Source: Cricetomys ansorgei (lineage: Eukaryota; Chordata; Mammalia; Rodentia; Nesomyidae). From it: a DNA stretch of 64,000 nucleotides. Shown here piece after piece: positions 51,515-62,140 of the stretch (position 1 is its first letter; every line of letters begins with the position of its first letter). A program made the translations under genes and the position numbers. The notes below the pieces were generated by a model that was not told the origin of the DNA, searched no databases, and worked only from the letters and a program-made list of their open reading frames with translations. The stretch lies in the NCBI GenBank assembly GCA_026225945.1, contig JAMJFZ010000177.1:167374-231373 (forward strand), written 5' to 3'.

Positions 51515-53521
51515 CACACACACAGAGTGCGCGGACCACACAGGCACACAAGTACACAGGCGCACACTCGACTCCCTCTCGCACAAACACACAGTCACAG
51601 GAAATGTTCTCGGACAGTGGACCCTGGAGCCTGCAAATTTTCTATACTCTGGTAACTATTATGACCCCTGAGATTCCATGGACGAGCCAGAGCCTGACAG
51701 GGGACTTCTGGATCCTTGAAGCTGGGCTTTCTTTCTCCTTTGGTGTGATGCAAGGAGAACTAGTCAGGGGAAGCCACGAACGTGTATGGCGCCTCCATGG
51801 GAGTCTGGCATCACAAGGAGGTGGTTTTACCAACAGGAAGGAGCTTAGCAAATGTAGTCTGGGTGGTCTGATGCCTCTGTGACGTCTTTAGAGCAGGATT
51901 CAGTGTCCAAAGACAGGCGGGGTCTGGGACCTGGAAGGCTGTGCTTCGCCGTGCCCAGCCAGCCAAGCCCTGTGGCTCTTGGCCCGCATGCATCCTGGCC
52001 TGGTCGCGGGACACCTGGAACTGCTCCTTGCCAAATCTCTCCCGGGCCGCCAGGAAGCCTGTAGATGAATTGGGTGCTTCCTGTGCAGCCAGGCCTAGAT
52101 GCTCCCGCCTAGCCTGTGTGTCATGCCCGGGCAGAAACCGGGAACTGCCAGCGCGAGCAGCAAAGCAATTCCGCTTGATGGCAGTAGTGCACTGTGCTCG
52201 TCAACTGCCTGGCGTCTCAGCCTGACTCCCTCCGCCCTCTTGGAGGCAAAAAAAAACGGCTACCGGCAATCAGGCATCCTCAGGGGAGGAGCCAGAGAAA
52301 GAGGAATCAAGGCCTGGACACAGGAGACTGAGACCCTCCCCCTCCCTTAGGGTAGCCGTCCAGCACCCGTATCGGACTCATCAGGTCCCTGGGCCCAGCA
52401 CTGGCTTCCCACCTGGCAGAAGAAGGCTCTGTGTGCAAACTGGACAGTTGTGTGCATTGTGAGGGCTCCAGTGTCTCAGGCCCGAGCACATAGCCTGATG
52501 TGAGATGAGTCAGGCCTCTGGAAACCTCGGGTCTTCTTGCCCTTGGAACCAAGGGTGTTGCCTCCAGGTATCCACATCCCATCAGGGGTCAGTAGGACGA
52601 TGCTGCACATGACCCAAAGACGGGGCCCTGCTACTGAGGGGTCCGGGGACATCCACGACCTCCCCTGAAGTGGCGGGACAGACGTCCAAGACCCTGATGT
52701 GAGGAAAAGAAGAAACATTCCGTCCACCTGTGCCCTTGCCTACCAGGCCCTGACTTTTGTTCCCCAAGCTTACCGGTTCCATGGCATTGCCAGGCAGCCA
52801 CTATGAGCTATCTCTAGGTAGGTCACAAGCACTCCCTCGCCACAGCCCATCCCCTTCCCTGCCCCTCGAACAACATCCACACCACCACTGGGGATACTCG
52901 GTTTGCTCTCCTTCAGACAAAGCCCACAAGTGACTCTTGGTCTCTACCGACACTTCACCCTGCTACTTACCTGAGGCTGGAAATAGGCAGGCAAGCAACT
53001 CAGACCCTTCTGACAAGACTCAAGTGGACACCCGTGCACCTAGGCGCAAGGCAGAATACACAGTTCTCACTCGGGTCCCACCAGGATCCCCACAAAATAT
53101 ATCCACCCCTAACCTCCACAGTCACTTCCCACATAAGAACCTCTCAAGCCGCCTGCATCCTATGTCCTGCAGACCAGACATGAGGGACAGGCAACAAAAC
53201 ACCATAGAGCAGTCAATCCAGAGAATGGCTCTGTTTGACTACCAGACTACATGCAAACTTTCATATTCTCTCTCTCTCTCTCTGTCTCTGTCTTCACCTC
53301 TCTCCTCTCTCTCTGTCTTTCTATCTGCCTCTCTCTCTCTCTCTCTCTCTCGTTCTCTCCCTCTCTCCCCCTTTCCCTCTTCCTCTCTCTCTGACTAACT
53401 TGTAATCTCTCTCCATTTCCGTGTCCTTGTCACTCACTCATAGACAGACATTCCTGGCCATGGTATCCTGGGCAGACATGACTGTCTGTGTAACAGATGA
53501 TATACCATGGGCACTCCGGCA
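50871..53521 (+). repeat. Repeat unit 20 (shortest full unit, several 1-2 bp insertions)
   Basis: 2651 bp. M1 lies at 51343-51526 and M2 at 53267-53392. It has the 15-bp deletion, gacgatgc, caggcaac, tttctatc and an A-run of 9. It has four private small insertions: an extra c near 51061 (gctcccctt), an extra t at 51568 (cacactcgac), one base near 52569 (ccaggtatcc) and tc at 53071-53072. Confidence 0.97.
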
Positions 53522-54005
53522 AAGTTTTCCCTTTCCCAGGCAGCCTTTCTCCCATGAGCACTGAGAGTCTCCAGAAGCCCTTCTCCACAAGGCTAAGACC
53601 TTGCCTGATGGAGCCTATTAAAGAGACCACCTTCCCAGGCTATTGGGGACAACTCTCCCATTAGGTAGCCAGCCTCCTTTAGGCAGCCTCTCTGATGCTG
53701 CGAATGGTGCTCCCTTGGAGAGGGCCTGCCTGCTCTGAGTTCTCAGAGGTGTCCGGGTTGCCAATCCCAAGGATGGGTCCTGCAAACTTCAATGTTGTTA
53801 TCAGACAATTGGTAAGACAGACCTTAGACAGGTACAGGGTCATCCGGAAAAGAGTCTAGACCTCATGGCCAGCTTATACTGAGGGATGGGACCCTGAAGG
53901 GGGCTTCCCCTTCACAAGGACTTGACTTTTCCCTCCCAATCAAGGGCATAAATAGCTTCCTATTCGGAGGACTCCCAGAGAAAAACCTATGCACTCTCTC
54001 TGTTT

Positions 54006-54055
<50 letters not shown>

Positions 54056-54122
54056 AACACAAAAACACATAGTTGCAGAAACGGACACACCCACACACAG
54101 ACACAAACAGACAAACACCCAC

Positions 54123-54168
<46 letters not shown>

Positions 54169-55977
54169 CACACACACAGAGTGCGCGGACCACACAGGCA
54201 CACAAGTACACAGGCGCACACCGACTCCCTCTCGCACAAACACACAGTCACAGGAAATGTTCTCGGACAGTGGACCCTGGAGCCTGCAAATTTTCTATAC
54301 TCTGGTAACTATTATGACCCCTGAGATTCCATGGACGAGCCAGAGCCTGACAGGGGACTTCTGGATCCTTGAAGCTGGGCTTTCTTTCTCCTTTGGTGTG
54401 ATGCAAGGAGAACTAGTCAGGGGAAGCCACGAACGTGTATGGCGCCTCCATGGGAGTCTGGCATCACAAGGAGGTGGTTTTACCAACAGGAAGGAGCTTA
54501 GCAAATGTAGTCTGGGTGGTCTGATGCCTCTGTGACGTCTTTAGAGCAGGATTCAGTGTCCAAAGACAGGCGGGGTCTGGGACCTGGAAGGCTGTGCTTC
54601 GCCGTGCCCAGCCAGCCAAGCCCTGTGGCTCTTGGCCCGCATGCATCCTGGCCTGGTCGCGGGACACCTGGAACTGCTCCTTGCCAAATCTCTCCCGGGC
54701 CGCCAGGAAGCCTGTAGATGAATTGGGTGCTTCCTGTGCAGCCAGGCCTAGATGCTCCCGCCTAGCCTGTGTGTCATGCCCGGGCAGAAACCGGGAACTG
54801 CCAGCGCGAGCAGCAAAGCAATTCCGCTTGATGGCAGTAGTGCACTGTGCTCGTCAACTGCCTGGCGTCTCAGCCTGACTCCCTCCGCCCTCTTGGAGGC
54901 AAAAAAAACGGCTACCGGCAATCAGGCATCCTCAGGGGAGGAGCCAGACAAAGAGGAATCAAGGCCTGGACACAGGAGACTGAGACCCTCCCCCTCCCTT
55001 AGGGTAGCCGTCCAGCACCCGTATCGGACTCATCAGGTCCCTGGGCCCAGCACTGGCTTCCCCACCTGGCAGAAGAAGGCTCTGTGTGCAAACTGGACAG
55101 TTGTGTGCATTGTGAGGGCTCCAGTGTCTCAGGCCCGAGCACATAGCCTGATGTGAGATGAGTCAGGCCTCTGGAAACCTCGGGTCTTCTTGCCCTTGGA
55201 ACCAAGGGTGTTGCCTCCAGGATCCACATCCCATCAGGGGTCAGTAGGACGATGCTGCACATGACCCAAAGACGGGGCCCTGCTACTGAGGGGTCCGGGG
55301 ACATCCACGACCTCCCCTGAAGTGGCGGGACAGACGTCCAAGACCCTGATGTGAGGAAAAGAAGAAACATTCCGTCCACCTGTGCCCTTGCCTACCAGGC
55401 CCTGACTTTTGTTCCCCAAGCTTACCGGTTCCATGGCATTGCCAGGCAGCCACTATGAGCTATCTCTAGGTAGGTCACAAGCACTCCCTCGCCACAGCCC
55501 ATCCCCTTCCCTGCCCCTCGAACAACATCCACACCACCACTGGGGATACTCGGTTTGCTCTCCTTCAGACAAAGCCCACAAGTGACTCTTGGTCTCTACC
55601 GACACTTCACCCTGCTACTTACCTGAGGCTGGAAATAGGCAGGCAAGCAACTCAGACCCTTCTGACAAGACTCAAGTGGACACCCGTGCACCTAGGCGCA
55701 AGGCAGAATACACAGTTCTCACGGGTCCCACCAGGATCCCCACAAAATATATCCACCCCTAACCTCCACAGTCACTTCCCACATAAGAACCTCTCAAGCC
55801 GCCTGCATCCTATGTCCTGCAGACCAGACATGAGGGACAGGCAACAAAACACCATAGAGCAGTCAATCCAGAGAATGGCTCTGTTTGACTACCAGACTAC
55901 ATGCAAACTTTCATATTCTCTCTCTCTCTCTCTGTCTCTGTCTTCACCTCTCTCCTCTCTCTCTGTCTTTGTATCTG

Positions 55978-56009
<32 letters not shown>

Positions 56010-56176
56010 CTCTCCCTCTCTCCCCCTTTCCCTCTTCCTCTCTCTCTGACTAACTTGTAATCTCTCTCCATTTCCGTGTCCTTGTCACTCACTCATAGAC
56101 AGACATTCCTGGCCATGGTATCCTGGGCAGACATGACTGTCTGTGTAACAGATGATATACCATGGGCACTCCGGCA
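53522..56176 (+). repeat. Repeat unit 21
   Basis: 2655 bp. M1 lies at 53993-54180 and M2 at 55917-56047. It has the 15-bp deletion, gacgatgc, caggcaac and tttgtatc, and shares gcataaatag with unit 19 only. Private changes are an extra c in cttccccacc near 55060, gccagacaaag near 54946 and an extra aa in acaaaaacac in M1 near 54060. Confidence 0.97.
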
Positions 56177-56661
56177 AAGTTTTCCCTTTCCCAGGCAGCC
56201 TTTCTCCCATGAGCACTGAGAGTCTCCAGAAGCCCTTCTCCACAAGGCTAAGACCTTGCCTGATGGAGCCTATTAAAGAGACCACCTTCCCAGGCTATTG
56301 GGGACAACTCTCCCATTAGGTAGCCAGCCTCCTTTAGGCAGCCTCTCTGATGCTGCGAATGGTGCTCCCTTGGAGAGGGCCTGCCTGCTCTGAGTTCTCA
56401 GAGGTGTCCGGGTTGCCAATCCCAAGGATGGGTCCTGCAAACTTCAATGTTGTTATCAGACAATTGGTAAGACAGACCTTAGACAGGTACAGGGTCATCC
56501 GGAAAAGAGTCTAGACCTCATGGCCAGCTTATACTGAGGGATGGGACCCTGAAGGGGGCTTCCCCTTCACAAGGACTTGACTTTTCCCTCCCAATCAAGG
56601 GCATACATAGCTTCCTATTCGGAGGACTCCCAGAGAAAAACCTATGCACTCTCTCTGTTTT

Positions 56662-56712
<51 letters not shown>

Positions 56713-56777
56713 AACACAAACACATAGTTGCAGAAACGGACACACCCACACACAGACACAAACAGACAAACACCCAC

Positions 56778-56823
<46 letters not shown>

Positions 56824-58829
56824 ACCACACACACAGAGTGCGCGGACCACACAGGCACACAAGTACACAGGCGCACACCGACTCCCTCTCGCACAAACAC
56901 ACAGTCACAGGAAATGTTCTCGGACAGTGGACCCTGGAGCCTGCAAATTTTCTATACTCTGGTAACTATTATGACCCCTGAGATTCCATGGACGAGCCAG
57001 AGCCTGACAGGGGACTTCTGGATCCTTGAAGCTGGGCTTTCTTTCTCCTTTGGTGTGATGCAAGGAGAACTAGTCAGGGAAGCCACGAACGTGTATGGCG
57101 CCTCCATGGGAGTCTGGCATCACAAGGAGGTGGTTTTACCAACAGGAAGGAGCTTAGCAAATGTAGTCTGGGTGGTCTGATGCCTCTGTGACGTCTTTAG
57201 AGCAGGATTCAGTGTCCAAAGACAGGCGGGGTCTGGGACCTGGAAGGCTGTGCTTCGCCGTGCCCAGCCAGCCAAGCCCTGTGGCTCTTGCTGCCCGCAT
57301 GCATCCTGGCCTGGTCGCGGGACACCTGGAACTGCTCCTTGCCAAATCTCTCCCGGGCCGCCAGGAAGCCTGTAGATGAATTGGGTGCTTCCTGTGCAGC
57401 CAGGCCTAGATGCTCCCGCCTAGCCTGTGTGTCATGCCCGGGCAGAAACCGGGAACTGCCAGCGCGAGCAGCAAAGCAATTCCGCTTGATGGCAGTAGTG
57501 CACTGTGCTCGTCAACTGCCTGGCGTCTCAGCCTGACTCCCTCCGCCCTCTTGGAGGCAAAAAAAAACGGCTACCGGCAATCAGGCATCCTCAGGGGAGG
57601 AGCCAGAGAAAGAGGAATCAAGGCCTGGACACAGGAGACTGAGACCCTCCCCCTCCCTTAGGGTAGCCGTCCAGCACCCGTATCGGACTCATCAGGTCCC
57701 TGGGCCCAGCACTGGCTTCCCACCTGGCAGAAGAAGGCTCTGTGTGCAAACTGGACAGTTGTGTGCATTGTGAGGGCTCCAGTGTCTCAGGCCCGAGCAC
57801 ATAGCCTGATGTGAGATGAGTCAGGCCTCTGGAAACCTCGGGTCTTCTTGCCCTTGGAACCAAGGGTGTTGCCTCCAGGATCCACATCCCATCAGGGGTC
57901 AGTAGGACGCTGCTGCACATGACCCAAAGACGGGGCCCTGCTACTGAGGGGTCCGGGGACATCCACGACCTCCCCTGAAGTGGCGGGACAGACGTCCAAG
58001 ACCCTGATGTGAGGAAAAGAAGAAACATTCCGTCCACCTGTGCCCTTGCCTACCAGGCCCTGACTTTTGTTCCCCAAGCTTACCGGTTCCATGGCATTGC
58101 CAGGCAGCCACTATGAGCTATCTCTAGGTAGGTCACAAGCACTCCCTCGCCACAGCCCATCCCCTTCCCTGCCCCTCGAACAACATCCACACCACCACTG
58201 GGGATACTCGGTTTGCTCTCCTTCAGACAAAGCCCACAAGTGACTCTTGGTCTCTACCGACACTTCACCCTGCTACTTACCTGAGGCTGGAAATAGGCAG
58301 GCAAGCAACTCAGACCCTTCTGACAAGACTCAAGTGGACACCCGTGCACCTAGGCGCAAGGCAGAATACACAGTTCTCACGGGTCCCACCAGGATCCCCA
58401 CAAAATATATCCACCCCTAACCTCCACAGTCACTTCCCACATAAGAACCTCTCAAGCCGCCTGCATCCTATGTCCTGCAGACCAGACATGAGGGACAGGC
58501 AACAAAACACCATAGAGCAGTCAATCCAGAGAATGGCTCTGTTTGACTACCAGACTACATGCAAACTTTCATATTCTCTCTCTCTCTCTCTGTCTCTGTC
58601 TTCACCTCTCTCCTCTCTCTCTGTCTTTGTATCTGCCTCTCTCTCTCTCTCTCTCTCTCGTTCTCTCCCTCTCTCCCCCTTTCCCTCTTCCTCTCTCTCT
58701 GACTAACTTGTAATCTCTCTCCATTTCCGTGTCCTTGTCACTCACTCATAGACAGACATTCCTGGCCATGGTATCCTGGGCAGACATGACTGTCTGTGTA
58801 ACAGATGATATACCATGGGCACTCCGGCA
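56177..58829 (+). repeat. Repeat unit 22 (13-bp deletion allele)
   Basis: 2653 bp. M1 lies at 56649-56837 and M2 at 58575-58700. It shares the 13-bp deletion (57286-57297) with unit 19 although units 20-21 between them have the 15-bp deletion. It has gtcagggaag, gacgctgc, caggcaac, tttgtatc and an A-run of 9. Confidence 0.97.
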
Positions 58830-59315
58830 AAGTTTTCCCTTTCCCAGGCAGCCTTTCTCCCATGAGCACTGAGAGTCTCCAGAAGCCCTTCTCCACAAGG
58901 CTAAGACCTTGCCTGATGGAGCCTATTAAAGAGACCACCTTCCCAGGCTATTGGGGACAACTCTCCCATTAGGTAGCCAGCCTCCTTTAGGCAGCCTCTC
59001 TGATGCTGCGAATGGTGCTCCCTTGGAGAGGGCCTGCCTGCTCTGAGTTCTCAGAGGTGTCCGGCGGTTGCCAATCCCAAGGATGGGTCCTGCAAACTTC
59101 AATGTTGTTATCAGACAATTGGTAAGACAGACCTTAGACAGGTACAGGGTCATCCGGAAAAGAGTCTAGACCTCATGGCCAGCTTATACTGAGGGATGGG
59201 ACCCTGAAGGGGGCTTCCCCTTCACAAGGACTTGACTTTTCCCTCCCAATCAAGGGCATACATAGCTTCCTATTCGGAGGACTCCCAGAGAAAAACCTAT
59301 GCACTCTCTCTGTTT

Positions 59316-59365
<50 letters not shown>

Positions 59366-59430
59366 AACACAAACACATAGTTGCAGAAACGGACACACCC
59401 ACACACAGACACAAACAGACAAACACCCAC

Positions 59431-59491
<61 letters not shown>

Positions 59492-61491
59492 GCGCGGACC
59501 ACACAGGCACACAAGTACACAGGCGCACACCGACTCCCTCTCGCACAAACACACAGTCACAGGAAATGTTCTCGGACAGTGGACCCTGGAGCCTGCAAAT
59601 TTTCTATACTCTGGTAACTATTATGACCCCTGAGATTCCATGGACGAGCCAGAGCCTGACAGGGGACTTCTGGATCCTTGAAGCTGGGCTTTCTTTCTCC
59701 TTTGGTGTGATGCAAGGAGAACTAGTCAGGGAAGCCACGAACGTGTATGGCGCCTCCATGGGAGTCTGGCATCACAAGGAGGTGGTTTTACCAACAGGAA
59801 GGAGCTTAGCAAATGTAGTCTGGGTGGTCTGATGCCTCTGTGACGTCTTTAGAGCAGGATTCAGTGTCCAAAGACAGGCGGGGTCTGGGACCTGGAAGGC
59901 TGTGCTTCGCCGTGCCCAGCCAGCCAAGCCCTGTGGCTCTTGGCCAGCAGGGCGGCTGCCCGCATGCATCCTGGCCTGGTCGCGGGACACCTGGAACTGC
60001 TCCTTGCCAAATCTCTCCCGGGCCGCCAGGAAGCCTGTAGATGAATTGGGTGCTTCCTGTGCAGCCAGGCCTAGATGCTCCCGCCTAGCCTGTGTGTCAT
60101 GCCCGGGCAGAAACCGGGAACTGCCAGCGCGAGCAGCAAAGCAATTCCGCTTGATGGCAGTAGTGCACTGTGCTCGTCAACTGCCTGGCGTCTCAGCCTG
60201 ACTCCCTCCGCCCTCTTGGAGGCAAAAAAAACGGCTACCGGCAATCAGGCATCCTCAGGGGAGGAGCCAGAGAAAGAGGAATCAAGGCCTGGACATAGGA
60301 GACTGAGACCCTCCCCCTCCCTTAGGGTAGCCGTCCAGCACCCGTATCGGACTCATCAGGTCCCTGGGCCCAGCACTGGCTTCCCACCTGGCAGAAGAAG
60401 GCTCTGTGTGCAAACTGGACAGTTGTGTGCATTGTGAGGGCTCCAGTGTCTCAGGCCCGAGCACATAGCCTGATGTGAGATGAGTCAGGCCTCTGGAAAC
60501 CTCGGGTCTTCTTGCCCTTGGAACCAAGGGTGTTGCCTCCAGGATCCACATCCCATCAGGGGTCAGTAGGACGCTGCTGCACATGACCCAAAGACGGGGC
60601 CCTGCTACTGAGGGGTCCGGGGACATCCACGACCTCCCCTGAAGTGGCGGGACAGACGTCCAAGACCCTGATGTGAGGAAAAGAAGAAACATTCCGTCCA
60701 CCTGTGCCCTTGCCTACCAGGCCCTGACTTTTGTTCCCCAAGCTTACCGGTTCCATGGCATTGCCAGGCAGCCACTATGAGCTATCTCTAGGTAGGTCAC
60801 AAGCACTCCCTCGCCACAGCCCATCCCCTTCCCTGCCCCTCGAACAACATCCACACCACCACTGGGGATACTCGGTTTGCTCTCCTTCAGACAAAGCCCA
60901 CAAGTGACTCTTGGTCTCTACCGACACTTCACCCTGCTACTTACCTGAGGCTGGAAATAGGCAGGCAAGCAACTCAGACCCTTCTGACAAGACTCAAGTG
61001 GACACCCGTGCACCTAGGCGCAAGGCAGAATACACAGTTCTCACGGGTCCCACCAGGATCCCCACAAAATATATCCACCCCTAACCTCCACAGTCACTTC
61101 CACATAAGAACCTCTCAAGCCGCCTGCATCCTATGTCCTGCAGACCAGACATGAGGGACAGGGAACAAAACACCATAGAGCAGTCAATCCAGAGAATGGC
61201 TCTGTTTGACTACCAGACTACATGCAAACTTTCATATTCTCTCTCTCTCTCTCTGTCTCTGTCTTCACCTCTCTCCTCTCTCTCTGTCTTTGTATCTGCC
61301 TCTCTCTCTCTCTCTCTCTCTCTCTCCTCCCTCTCTCCCCCTTTCCCTCTTCCTCTCTCTCTGACTAACTTGTAATCTCTCTCCATTTCCGTGTCCTTGT
61401 CACTCACTCATAGACAGACATTCCTGGCCATGGTATCCTGGGCAGACATGACTGTCTGTGTAACAGATGATATACCATGGGCACTCCGGCA
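58830..61491 (+). repeat. Repeat unit 23 (full CTCF-like site)
   Basis: 2662 bp. M1 lies at 59303-59489 and M2 at 61238-61362. It has a full CTCF-like site (from 59941), surrounded by units that lack it, plus gtcagggaag, ggacatagg and cagggaac. Private changes are gtccggcggttg near 59060, one missing c in cacttccac near 61100, and loss of the gttct interruption in M2. Confidence 0.97.
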
Positions 61492-61981
61492 AAGTTTTCC
61501 CTTTCCCAGGCAGCCTTTCTCCCATGAGCACTGAGAGTCTCCAGAAGCCCTTCTCCACAAGGCTAAGACCTTGCCTGATGGAGCCTATTAAAGAGACCAC
61601 CTTCCCAGGCTATTGGGGACAACTCTCCCATTAGGTAGCCAGCCTCCTTTAGGCAGCCTCTCTGATGCTGCGAATGGTGCTCCCTTGGAGAGGGCCTGCC
61701 TGCTCTGAGTTCTCAGAGGTGCCCGGGTTGCCAATCCCAAGGATGGGTCCTGCAAACTTCAATGTTGTTATCAGACAATTGGTAAGACAGACCTTAGACA
61801 GGTACAGGGTCATCCGGAAAAGAGTCTAGACCTCATGGCCAGCTTATACTGAGGGATGGGACCCTGAAGGGGGCTTCCCCTTCACAAGGACTTGACTTTT
61901 CCCTCCCAATCAGGGGCATACATAGCTTCCTATTCGGAGGACTCCCAGAGAAAAACCTATGCACTCTCTCTGTTTTTTTTT

Positions 61982-62030
<49 letters not shown>

Positions 62031-62096
62031 AACACAAACACATAGTTGCAGAAACGGACACACCCACACACAGACACAAACAGACAAAACACCCAC

Positions 62097-62140
<44 letters not shown>

